Shown here piece after piece: positions 1 to 6,475 of a stretch of DNA of 9,484 bases; positions within the stretch are counted from its first letter, which is position 1, and each line of letters opens with the position of its first letter. The notes under the pieces were generated by a model. It was not told the DNA's origin, ran no database searches, and worked only from the letters and a program-made list of their open reading frames with translations. Origin of the DNA: an uncultured bacterium (GTDB taxonomy: Bacteria; Cyanobacteriota; Vampirovibrionia; Gastranaerophilales; Gastranaerophilaceae); assembly GCA_937894665.1 (NCBI GenBank), contig CALAWF010000213.1, positions 1-9,484 of the forward strand, given 5' to 3'. The position numbers and the translations under genes are program-made.

Positions 1-195
1 AAAAGCATCACTCCCTCGTTTAAAAGAGCGACAAAGCAAATCCCCGATAAAAAGCGAAAAAATTCCGGCAGTAAAAAACGGTAAGATTGAACCCCATTCG
101 CAATAATATATTGCAACAGCGATAGGAATAAAGGTTACTAAACCAATATCCATTAACATTAAACCTACTGAATTTGAAATATAGTTTAATCTCAT
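1..195 (-). CDS. trkH: TrkH-family potassium uptake protein, N-terminal part (runs off the window)
   Basis: This is the first 65 codons of a membrane protein read towards the left edge; the frame is still open at base 1. The start MRLNYISNSVGLMLMDIG is followed by hydrophobic stretches at about residues 9-32 and 38-54, then a short basic segment (RSFKRG). This matches the first two helices of TrkH/KtrB-type potassium translocation subunits, which begin with a short cytoplasmic end and a hydrophobic hairpin. It starts 6 bases after the trkA stop codon, with a GGAAG sequence very close to the ATG, so translation is probably coupled to trkA. In the known system TrkH forms the ion-conducting dimer and TrkA is its cytoplasmic nucleotide-binding gate. 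The identification rests on the N-terminus plus the trkA neighbour; the selectivity-filter loops are outside the window. Confidence 0.8.
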   Translation of the reverse strand, partial: MRLNYISNSVGLMLMDIGLVTFIPIAVAIYYCEWGSILPFFTAGIFSLFIGDLLCRSFKRGSDAF

Positions 196-201
196 AACTT
201 C

Positions 202-1542
202 CTACGCTACCTTGAAATAAGACTTAATCTGCTGTGCGGTATCCGCTTTTGTAAAGATAATCAAAATATCATGATTCCTGATTTGAGTATCACCCTTTGG
301 AATAATAACCTGATTGCGACGCTGAACAACCCCAATAATTGCAGGAGCCGGAAATCTCAAATCCATAATCTTTTTATCATTAAATTCATCCTTAACAAGG
401 ATTTCCAAAACTTCCGCCTGACCTTGTTCAACTGTAGCCAAAATATCTACATCATTTTCATCCAAGTCATTACGAACTTCATTGATTGCAGAAGTTTTAG
501 GAGATACCGCAATATCTATACCAACTTTTTCAAACAATGGAACATTCAAAACTTTTGAAACTCTTGAGATAACCCTCTTTACACCTAACTGCTTCACAAG
601 AAGAGAACATAAAAGATTTTTTTCATCGTTATTTGTAACAGAAATTACAACATCACAAGAACCAATCTCTTCCTCATCAAGAATTTTCAAATTTGTTCCA
701 TCTCCATTAATAACCAAAGTTTTATGCAATTCTTGAGCAAGAAATTCGCATCGGTCATAGTCTTTTTCGATAATCTTTGTTTTTATTCTCATATCTTCAA
801 GACTTTTAGCCAGCATATAACCAACATTTCCGCCACCAATCACTGCAACAGACTTAACCTGTTCTTTTTCGTGGAAAAATGTACCCGCCAAAATATCCAA
901 CGAATGAGATGTCCCCATAAAAATAAGTTTGTCATTTTCATTGATTTCGGTTAAACCATTTGGAATAAATAACAAATCATCTCTTTTTATACCAACAATA
1001 ATGGTATCCCTTGTAAAACCGCAATCCTTAACCATTTTACCAACGATTGAAGACATTGGACGAACTTTATATTCCAATAATCTGGCTCTACCATCAGCAA
1101 AGTTCTCAACATCTAGAGCATGTGCAACAGTAACAATGCGGAACAATTCTTGAGTTAATAGAGCTTCCGGCCAAATAACATAATCGATAAAGAAATCCCC
1201 AAGATAATCATTTGATTTATCCAGTTCCATTGTATTTTGGTATTCAGCTTTAGAAACAAAACAAATTGTCCTAATTCCGCTAATCTTTTTAGCAGAAAGA
1301 CAAGCCACAATATTTGCTTCATCTAACGCTGTACAAGCAATAAAAACATCTGAATTGATAATATCTGCAGCTTTTAAAACATTTATATCAGTAGCATTAC
1401 CTTGCACAAAACTTATATCAAGTTTGTCAAACTCTTCCGTACGGTTTTCTTCTTTATCAATAACCGTAATATCATGATCTTCAAAAAATTCTGTCGCAAG
1501 CAAACATCCTACTTCTGTTGCACCATAAATTACAATCTTCAT
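202..1542 (-). CDS. trkA: Trk potassium transport system regulatory subunit TrkA
   Basis: This is a cytoplasmic nucleotide-binding regulator of potassium uptake. At 446 residues it has the normal length for a full TrkA with two RCK units in tandem. The first Rossmann lobe starts at residue 1 (G7-A-T-E-V-G12, acidic D29 at the end of strand 2), followed by an RCK_C lobe at about 145-220. The second Rossmann lobe starts near 231 (G236-G-G-N-V-G241, acidic E259), followed by an RCK_C lobe at about 365-446. The second glycine motif is canonical; the first has threonine where GxGxxG has its second glycine. TrkA binds NAD(H) or ATP/ADP and gates TrkH, whose gene starts 6 bases downstream. The ATG lies 6 bases after the yggT stop, preceded by AGGGT. 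It is probably cotranscribed with the two YggT genes. Confidence 0.95.
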   Translation of the reverse strand: MKIVIYGATEVGCLLATEFFEDHDITVIDKEENRTEEFDKLDISFVQGNATDINVLKAADIINSDVFIACTALDEANIVACLSAKKISGIRTICFVSKAEYQNTMELDKSNDYLGDFFIDYVIWPEALLTQELFRIVTVAHALDVENFADGRARLLEYKVRPMSSIVGKMVKDCGFTRDTIIVGIKRDDLLFIPNGLTEINENDKLIFMGTSHSLDILAGTFFHEKEQVKSVAVIGGGNVGYMLAKSLEDMRIKTKIIEKDYDRCEFLAQELHKTLVINGDGTNLKILDEEEIGSCDVVISVTNNDEKNLLCSLLVKQLGVKRVISRVSKVLNVPLFEKVGIDIAVSPKTSAINEVRNDLDENDVDILATVEQGQAEVLEILVKDEFNDKKIMDLRFPAPAIIGVVQRRNQVIIPKGDTQIRNHDILIIFTKADTAQQIKSYFKVA

Positions 1543-1548
1543 ATCGTT

Positions 1549-1839
1549 TTACCCTAATATTCCCAATGCACTAAACAAGAATAATGCACCATATACAACA
1601 GCATTTCTTAAAAAGATAAGAACAATCGTCGCCACAATTGGAGATAAATCAAATGGTCCTAATGGCGGAATGATTTTTCTAAACAAATCCAAATACAAAT
1701 CGACAGATGAACTCAATGCTTTTAAAAACGGATTATTCCAATTTAAACCTGGAAACCAAGTCAAAAAGCATCTGATGAATATCATCATTAAATATATATA
1801 AAAGCAATTTGCTATTGCGATAACAATTTTAATCGCCAT
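1549..1839 (-). CDS. yggT: YggT family membrane protein
   Basis: This 96-residue integral membrane protein has two hydrophobic segments, about residues 4-27 and 66-93. Between them is the family signature: an RCFLTWFP stretch at residues 23-30, then FRKIIPPLGPFDLSP at 53-67. Those features define the YggT family (Pfam YGGT), which is widespread in bacteria and plastids. Family members have been linked to osmotic tolerance, cell division and chloroplast membrane biogenesis, but no biochemical activity is settled. The start codon overlaps the end of the preceding YggT-like gene by 11 bases in a different frame. A GAGGA sequence upstream suits translational coupling. Its place directly before trkA/trkH is consistent with an osmotic or ion-related role, which is inference only. 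Confidence 0.9.
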   Translation of the reverse strand: MAIKIVIAIANCFYIYLMMIFIRCFLTWFPGLNWNNPFLKALSSSVDLYLDLFRKIIPPLGPFDLSPIVATIVLIFLRNAVVYGALFLFSALGILG

Positions 1840-2176
1840 CTTTTTTATCCTCTTCTTTGTTTTGTTGTTCTTTCATCTTTTCAAAAAATTCTTCTGGAGA
1901 CATTACGACAATCTTTGGCTCTTTCGGCGCAAAATATTTTGCATAAATTTTATCTAACCCAAGTAAAACAAATCCACAAACAAGCATCACCATTGCAGGC
2001 GAAATTGACAAACCCAGAATCGGAGGAATTAAATAAAACCCTGCGGACTTGAATATAAAGCTGAATAAAGGGTAATCCGGATTTATATTAGGAACCCAAG
2101 ACAACATACATGCCCCAAGTACATAATACATATACAGCATTACAAGCCTATACAAAAACTTTATAAAATTTGCCAT
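1829..2176 (-). CDS. Divergent YggT-like membrane protein with charged C-terminal tail
   Basis: This 115-residue protein has hydrophobic segments at about residues 6-27 and 57-80. Between them are a CMLSWVPN stretch and a FYLIPPILGLSISP stretch, which line up with the LTWFP and IIPPLGPFDLSP elements of the neighbouring YggT, so it looks like a diverged paralogue. After the second helix comes a cytoplasmic-type tail of about 35 residues rich in lysine and glutamate, ending in KEEDKKDGD. I start it at 2176 (MANFIKFLY): AAGAGG lies 6 bases upstream, the gap to the mtnP stop is 10 bases, and the hydrophobic helix follows as in YggT. The frame is open to an ATG at 2251, but that start would run 65 bases into mtnP and add 25 residues unlike the family. 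Function unknown. Confidence 0.8.
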   Translation of the reverse strand: MANFIKFLYRLVMLYMYYVLGACMLSWVPNINPDYPLFSFIFKSAGFYLIPPILGLSISPAMVMLVCGFVLLGLDKIYAKYFAPKEPKIVVMSPEEFFEKMKEQQNKEEDKKDGD

Positions 2177-2186
2177 AACAAGCCTC

Positions 2187-2987
2187 TTAGATGTCCATTT
2201 TTGTAGAATTTGCACATTCACAGTTATTAGCATCAGCCGGAATATTTTCAATCATTGTGAATAATAATGATTTCAAATTAGCAACATTATTGTTAAATAC
2301 TTGCATTACAGCTTCGTGAGAAACCGGAGGAACATCCCCAACTAAACCGGCATCATAATCTGTAATTAATGAAATATTTAATGGACACATATTCAATTCT
2401 TTAACCAAATATGCTTCAGGGAACGCAGTCATATTGATAACTTCCCAACCTTGACGAGTAAAGAATGCTGATTCAGCCTTTGTAGAAAATCTAGGTCCAT
2501 TGATTACAACAACAGTACCATGGTCATGAATTGTAATACCTAAATCTTTACCAGTTTTAATAGCTAATTCTCTTAACTCAGGACAGTATGGATCTGCTGG
2601 AGATGGGTGTTGAACAACAGGTCCTTCATAGAATGTTGTTTTTCTTCCATCCGTCCAATCAACAAATTGATCACAAATTACGAAATCTCCAGGCTTAACT
2701 TCTTTTTGTAAACTACCTGCAGCACATGGAGAAATAACTCTTTTACAACCCAAATGTTTCATAGCCCAAACATTAGCTCTAAAGTTAACTAAATGAGGCG
2801 GAATTGAATGATTTCTACCATGACGAGGCATAAAAGCTACTGAATGATTACCGATTTTTCCGATAAAAACACTATCACTTGTTTCGCCATACGGAGTTTC
2901 AACTTTTACTTCTTCAATATCTTGTAAAAAGCTATAAAAGCCTGAACCACCAAATACACCAATATCAGCCTTATTTAAAATTTCCAT
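2187..2987 (-). CDS. mtnP: S-methyl-5'-thioadenosine phosphorylase
   Basis: This cytosolic enzyme of methionine and purine salvage phosphorolyses methylthioadenosine, the by-product of polyamine synthesis, to adenine and methylthioribose-1-phosphate. At 266 residues it is close to the usual family length. Visible motifs are GGSGF at 13-17 (phosphate loop), RHGRNH at 55-60 followed by PPHLVNFRANVWA, GPRFSTKAES at 164-173, NMTAFPEAYL at 185-194, and TDYD at 209-212. The two aspartates of TDYD are what this family uses to recognise the 6-amino group of adenine, which favours MTAP over guanine/hypoxanthine-specific nucleoside phosphorylase. The ATG has AAAGGTG 7 bases upstream. It is the first gene of the minus-strand operon, with a promoter about 50 bases upstream. 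Its functional link to the YggT and Trk genes is unclear. MTIP or a broad PNP remains a less likely alternative. Confidence 0.92.
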   Translation of the reverse strand: MEILNKADIGVFGGSGFYSFLQDIEEVKVETPYGETSDSVFIGKIGNHSVAFMPRHGRNHSIPPHLVNFRANVWAMKHLGCKRVISPCAAGSLQKEVKPGDFVICDQFVDWTDGRKTTFYEGPVVQHPSPADPYCPELRELAIKTGKDLGITIHDHGTVVVINGPRFSTKAESAFFTRQGWEVINMTAFPEAYLVKELNMCPLNISLITDYDAGLVGDVPPVSHEAVMQVFNNNVANLKSLLFTMIENIPADANNCECANSTKMDI

Positions 2988-3020
2988 ATATACACCTTTC
3001 CCTTATCATTACTTTAAATA

Positions 3021-3080
3021 TTAAACAATATAGAAATATTATAATATAAATAATAAATTTTCAAACTATATAGAAATCTT
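3021..3080. repeat. 20-base direct repeat pair at the mtnP promoter
   Basis: Bases 3021-3040 and 3061-3080 are the same in 17 of 20 positions, exactly 40 bases apart, sharing AAAC then ATATAGAAAT. One copy overlaps the -35 region of the minus-strand mtnP promoter and the other lies just downstream of its -10. Such a pair could bind a regulator, but the AT-rich context makes chance similarity possible. Confidence 0.4.
3038..3065 (-). promoter_or_regulatory. Candidate sigma-70-type promoter of the mtnP-yggT-trkAH operon
   Basis: On the minus strand, TTTGAA (3060-3065) is followed after 16 bases by a perfect TATAAT (3038-3043). The start codon of mtnP at 2987 would then have a leader of about 45 bases. 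The surroundings are very AT-rich, so the -35 assignment is less certain than the -10. Confidence 0.55.
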
Positions 3081-3122
3081 CACATAGACTTAACCGAAAT
3101 GGATAAGAAAAATTTCTCTAAT

Positions 3123-3225
3123 TGGAGAATATGAAAACCAAAAAGATTTGCGTTTAATATAATTAATCTTTTTCATACTTCCAGCTATTCTTAATTCTAA
3201 GAGCCAATTACTGGCTCTTTTTTTT
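3123..3225 (+). ncRNA. Candidate small RNA or orphan structured leader
   Basis: A plus-strand element with two predicted stem-loops but no convincing protein-coding gene. The first is long and imperfect. Bases 3123-3148 pair with 3165-3183: TGGA with TCCA at the base, TATGAAA with TTTCATA, then AAAGATT with AATCTTT around a bulge, enclosing a 16-base loop. The second is the intrinsic terminator at 3199-3225. The nearest upstream gene, mtnP, points away, so the terminator does not end a known gene. A plus-strand TATAAT at 3040-3045 could start the transcript but has no clear -35. It could be a small RNA, or an attenuated leader of the 3335 gene. Only the pairing and terminator are directly visible; the boundaries are guesses. 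Confidence 0.4.
3199..3225 (+). terminator. Intrinsic terminator in the mtnP/exported-protein intergenic region
   Basis: A perfect 8-base stem AAGAGCCA/TGGCTCTT (3199-3206 with 3212-3219) closes a 5-base loop and runs into eight T residues (3218-3225). It acts on plus-strand transcription. The reverse direction has only a short run of T, so it is chiefly one-way. It lies upstream of the promoter at 3251-3279. Confidence 0.85.
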
Positions 3226-3250
3226 GTTCAAAACTTTTTAATTTTTATAC

Positions 3251-3279
3251 TTAACAAAATCAAAAAAATATGATAGAAT
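3251..3279 (+). promoter_or_regulatory. Extended -10 promoter for the exported protein/TPR genes
   Basis: TTAACA (3251-3256), a 17-base spacer, then TAGAAT (3274-3279) preceded by TGA, giving an extended -10 (TGnTAGAAT). Each hexamer matches the sigma-70 consensus at five of six positions. The leader to the ATG at 3335 would be about 50 bases. Confidence 0.75.
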
Positions 3280-3334
3280 GCAAACGAAGTAGAATGTTTT
3301 TAAATAAAAAAATTAAAACCAACTAAGGAATTTT

Positions 3335-4009
3335 ATGAAAAATAAAATTATAGCAACAGCATTAGCAATGTTATTATCTGCACAAATCGCACTTGCAGCA
3401 CCATTCAATGCAAATGCCAAAACAAAAAGAATTCCGGCAGGAACAAAATTATCTTTGCAAATGTTAACACCAATAAACACAGGATATAACACAAAAGGTA
3501 CAAGTTTTACTGCAATGCTTATGACAGACCAAAAAGCATCTGATGATGTAATTTTACCAATGGGGTCCATTATCCGTGGAAACATCAAAGAAATTACTCC
3601 GGCTAAAAGAATGTCAAAAGGTGCAATCTTGTATCTTGACTTTGACCATGTAGTTACTCCAAACGGAAGACAAGTTCCTCTATCACTATCACTTGTAGGA
3701 AGAGCTGACATGACAAATGATGGCGGAATTACAACAACTAAAGGATACGCAGATGCGTGGAAACAAACTTGCAAAAAATCCGGTCAAATTACAACAAAAT
3801 CTATCAACTGGGGTAAAAATGTAACTGATACCGGCTGGCAATATGTAATCGTTCCTGTTACAGCTTTTGGCGGAGCTTTTGGAACAGCAGGATATTTTGT
3901 ATATGACAGTATTGCAGATTTAATCAGAACAGGTAAAGAGGTTCAAATCAATTCAAATGAAGTTTTGAATGTTATCCTTGTTGAACCGATAGATGTTCCT
4001 GTAATCTAA
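3335..4009 (+). CDS. Exported protein of unknown function
   Basis: A 224-residue protein with a clear signal peptide: basic MKNK, a hydrophobic core, and an Ala-Leu-Ala cleavage site near residue 21. Residues 30-125 look like an all-beta domain: IPAGTKLSLQML at 33-44, then LPMGSIIRGNIKEITPAKR at 74-92 and VTPNGRQVPL at 107-116. The LPxGSxIxGxI pattern recalls the beta domain of VirB10/TrbI proteins and of other envelope proteins, but it is too short to assign the family. Residues 170-197 are hydrophobic and glycine-rich (AFGGAFGTAGYF) and might pack in or against a membrane. The ATG has AAGGA upstream, and a strong promoter precedes it. The TPR gene follows after 15 bases. I do not recognise a specific function; an envelope location is the only firm inference. 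Confidence 0.8.
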   Translation: MKNKIIATALAMLLSAQIALAAPFNANAKTKRIPAGTKLSLQMLTPINTGYNTKGTSFTAMLMTDQKASDDVILPMGSIIRGNIKEITPAKRMSKGAILYLDFDHVVTPNGRQVPLSLSLVGRADMTNDGGITTTKGYADAWKQTCKKSGQITTKSINWGKNVTDTGWQYVIVPVTAFGGAFGTAGYFVYDSIADLIRTGKEVQINSNEVLNVILVEPIDVPVI

Positions 4010-4024
4010 TAATAAAGTTTAATT

Positions 4025-4960
4025 ATGTCAAAACTTGATAAAATAGAAGAATTACAAGGATTAATAAAAGAGGATTCATCCAATTTCCAAGCAAGACGGG
4101 AACTAGCCGTCTTGCTTATGGATTGTGGATTTAATGAAGAAGCTCTGCAACATTTACTCTACCTATCAAAAATGTTTAGCTTTGACGATGGGATATTTTA
4201 CAACCTAGGAATTGTTTACGAAAAAATGAAACAATTCACCAAAGCAAAAGAAGCCTACGAAAAGGCAATAGAAATAGAACCAGATTCAATTGATGCAATA
4301 TACAACTTAGGACTGGTTTATACAGAATTAAAAGAATACGACAAAGCGATAAATTGTTTTCAACAGGTAATCCAAGCAGACAATATGGATTCAAATTCTT
4401 ATTTTAATCTTGGATTAGTTTATTTCAAACAAAAGGATTATATTAACGCAATTGAATATTTCCAGAAAACAATAGATATTAATGATGAAGATATTTATGC
4501 ACATTTTTATATAGGAAATATTTATAAGGAATTAGGGGACAAAAACTCTGCCAAAGATCAATTTGAAAAAGTTATCTCACTTTCCCCTGATTACAGCTGG
4601 GCATATTACAATATTGCCGTTATTGATTATGAAGAAGGGAATATTGAAGAGGCAGAAGAAAATTTAAAGAAAACAATTGACCTAAACAAAATGGACGAAG
4701 AGGCATACAAAATCCTCATAAAAATTCTACTCAAAAATGAAGAATACGAAGAAGCTAACGAATACGCAAAAATGAGATTGGAATACTGTTCAGAAACAGG
4801 AGATGCTGATTATTTATTAGCCCAAACCTACAAATCTATGGGAATGATTGATGATTACGAAACCGCACTCCAAAATGCAATAAAAAACTATTCAACTCTT
4901 TCCATCCCAACAGAAAAAGTTAAAACAGAATTACATAATATCAAAAACGAACAGTCATAA
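4025..4960 (+). CDS. Tetratricopeptide-repeat protein
   Basis: A 311-residue soluble protein made almost entirely of 34-residue TPR units. The clearest run from about residue 56 to 225: FYNLGIVYEKMKQFTKAKEA, then IYNLGLVYTELKEYDKAINC, then YFNLGLVYFKQKDYINAIEY, each ending with the usual proline or acidic turn. Weaker units flank them at about 20-53 and 226-290. There is no signal peptide and no attached catalytic domain. TPR solenoids act as protein-binding scaffolds; the partner cannot be told from sequence. The gene starts 15 bases after the exported-protein gene with only a weak ribosome binding site (ATAAAG), suggesting readthrough from that gene's promoter. A strong 11-base inverted repeat sits 65 bases into the coding region. 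proS follows after 52 bases. Confidence 0.88.
   Translation: MSKLDKIEELQGLIKEDSSNFQARRELAVLLMDCGFNEEALQHLLYLSKMFSFDDGIFYNLGIVYEKMKQFTKAKEAYEKAIEIEPDSIDAIYNLGLVYTELKEYDKAINCFQQVIQADNMDSNSYFNLGLVYFKQKDYINAIEYFQKTIDINDEDIYAHFYIGNIYKELGDKNSAKDQFEKVISLSPDYSWAYYNIAVIDYEEGNIEEAEENLKKTIDLNKMDEEAYKILIKILLKNEEYEEANEYAKMRLEYCSETGDADYLLAQTYKSMGMIDDYETALQNAIKNYSTLSIPTEKVKTELHNIKNEQS
4089..4117 (+). repeat. Perfect 11-base inverted repeat inside the TPR gene
   Basis: AAGCAAGACGG at 4089-4099 and its exact reverse complement at 4107-4117 enclose a 7-base loop. It lies near the 5' end of the TPR coding region (codons 22-31). Six of the eleven pairs are G-C, unusually stable for this AT-rich window. No T-run follows, so it is not a standard terminator. 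Confidence 0.7.
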
Positions 4961-4980
4961 TATTTTTGTGCTAAGATTAA

Positions 4981-5003
4981 CTCATAAAACATATTATGAG
5001 AGG
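4981..5003 (+). promoter_or_regulatory. Hairpin abutting the proS ribosome binding site
   Basis: CTCATAA (4981-4987) and TTATGAG (4994-5000) form a 7-base stem with a 6-base loop. The last three bases of the stem are also the start of the GAGAGG ribosome binding site (4998-5003), 9 bases before the proS ATG. The stem could partly occlude the ribosome site. A possible extended -10 (TGCTAAGAT, 4969-4977) lies just upstream without a good -35. Functional relevance is inferred. Confidence 0.35.
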
Positions 5004-5012
5004 TAAAAGATT

Positions 5013-6440
5013 ATGAAAATGTCAAAATTATTTGTGCAAACAATGAGAGAATTTCCATCTGATGCTGAAGTTGTTTCTCACAAAATGCTTGCACGTGCAG
5101 GATATATCAAAAAACTTACATCAGGAGTTTATAACTATATGCCTTTGATGTGGAGAGTTTTGAAAAAAGTTGAAAACATCATTAGAGATGAAATGGATAA
5201 AGCCGGAGCTCAAGAACTTTTGATGCCATTTGTTCAACCAAAAGAACTTTGGATTGAATCAGGCAGATGGGAAGCATACGGCAAAGAACTTATGAGATTG
5301 AAAGATAGACACAATAGAGAAATGTGTCTTGGACCAACTCACGAAGAAATTATTACAGCTTTAGCTCGTGATGTATTAAAATCATACAAACAATTACCTA
5401 CAAATTTATACCAAATCCAATCAAAATTCAGAGATGAAGTTAGACCTCGTTTCGGGCTTTTGAGAGGAAGAGAGTTCATTATGAAAGATGCTTATAGCTT
5501 CGGAACTTCTCAAGAAGAACTGGAAAAAGAATATGAAAATATGTCTCAAGCATACAAAAACATCTTCAACAGATGCGGACTTGATACAAAAATGGTTCAA
5601 TCTGATTCCGGTGCAATCGGCGGAAGCGTTTCTCACGAATTTATGGTAATCACAGATACAGATGCGGGCGAAAACGATGTATTCTACTGTGATGATTGCG
5701 ATTACTCCGCAAATTCAAACCACGCAATCTCAAAACTTCCTAGTGCAGTAGTTGATGGAAAAGAATATTTTTCAAAATGTGAAATTATCGATACCCCAAA
5801 CACTCACTCAATCGAAGAATTATCAGCATTCTTAAAAATTCCTTCAACATTAATTTTGAAATCACTTGTTTATATTGTTGATAAAAAACCTGTTATGGCA
5901 CTAATTAGAGCGGATAAAACAGTTGAAGAAACAAAACTTATGAATGCCGTTGGGGGGATGGATATAAGAATTGCAACATCTGCTGAAATTCAAGAAGTTA
6001 TGGAACAACACGGATTTGATGCAATTCCTGGATTTATCGGTCCAAAAGGAATGAGCGACTTAACAATCATTGCAGATGAAACAGTTAAAGAAATGAAGAA
6101 TTTCGTTGTAGGCATTAACAAAACTGATGTTCACCAAGTTGGTGCAAACTTGAATGACCTTGGACTAGACGAAATCAAATATGCAGATATTAGACTTGTT
6201 GAAGCAGGCGAACTTTGTCCTCAATGCGGTAAACCGCTAAAAGTTACAAGAGGTATTGAAGTTGGTAATATCTTCCAATTAGGTACAAAATATTCTAAAC
6301 CAATGAATGCAACATACTTAGATACTGATGGAAAAGCTAAACCATACATTATGGGTTGTTACGGAATTGGGGTTACTAGAACTGCTGCTGCTGCTGTTGA
6401 AGCTCACCACGATGACTGGGGTATCAAATATACCATGTAA
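5013..6440 (+). CDS. proS: Prolyl-tRNA synthetase, catalytic and editing domains (frame-interrupted)
   Basis: Class II aminoacyl-tRNA synthetase that charges tRNA-Pro, in the bacterial form with an editing insertion. The 475-residue frame holds the TxE-type loop GPTHEE at 107-112, motif 2 with FRDE at 139-142 and RGREFIMKDAYSF at 151-163, a CDDC pair at 226-229, and a YbaK-like insertion at about 235-385 (LILKSLVYIVDKKPVMALIRAD, GFIGPKGM). A CPQC pair sits at 402-405 and motif 3, GIGVTR, at 451-456. The start at 5013 has AGAGG 9 bases upstream; an ATG two codons later is too far from it. The frame ends at 6440 only 19 codons after motif 3, whereas the family continues into an anticodon-binding domain of about 100 residues. 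That domain is present immediately downstream in another frame, so this is one broken gene. Real mutation or assembly error cannot be separated here. Confidence 0.92.
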   Translation: MKMSKLFVQTMREFPSDAEVVSHKMLARAGYIKKLTSGVYNYMPLMWRVLKKVENIIRDEMDKAGAQELLMPFVQPKELWIESGRWEAYGKELMRLKDRHNREMCLGPTHEEIITALARDVLKSYKQLPTNLYQIQSKFRDEVRPRFGLLRGREFIMKDAYSFGTSQEELEKEYENMSQAYKNIFNRCGLDTKMVQSDSGAIGGSVSHEFMVITDTDAGENDVFYCDDCDYSANSNHAISKLPSAVVDGKEYFSKCEIIDTPNTHSIEELSAFLKIPSTLILKSLVYIVDKKPVMALIRADKTVEETKLMNAVGGMDIRIATSAEIQEVMEQHGFDAIPGFIGPKGMSDLTIIADETVKEMKNFVVGINKTDVHQVGANLNDLGLDEIKYADIRLVEAGELCPQCGKPLKVTRGIEVGNIFQLGTKYSKPMNATYLDTDGKAKPYIMGCYGIGVTRTAAAAVEAHHDDWGIKYTM

Positions 6441-6475
6441 TAATTGTTCCGGTAAGTACTAAAGACGAAACTCAA

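Noticed and set aside
2177..2251. 25-residue N-terminal extension of the YggT-like protein using the ATG at 2251
   Set aside because: It lies inside mtnP, has no family similarity, and the ATG at 2176 has a good ribosome site and places the first helix as in YggT.
3100..3157. Two tiny overlapping plus-strand frames (11 and 8 codons) as attenuation leader peptides
   Set aside because: There is no run of a regulatory amino acid, only a marginal ribosome site for the second, and the terminator is followed by a separate promoter, so classical attenuation is not supported.
3313..3774. Minus-strand frame of 153 codons opposite the exported-protein gene
   Set aside because: It lies antisense to a gene with a signal peptide, ribosome site and promoter, and its translation shows no recognisable domain.
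6420..6445. Programmed -1 ribosomal frameshift joining the two proS parts
   Set aside because: There is no X-XXY-YYZ slippery heptamer at the junction, and the joined product would still lack about six conserved residues.
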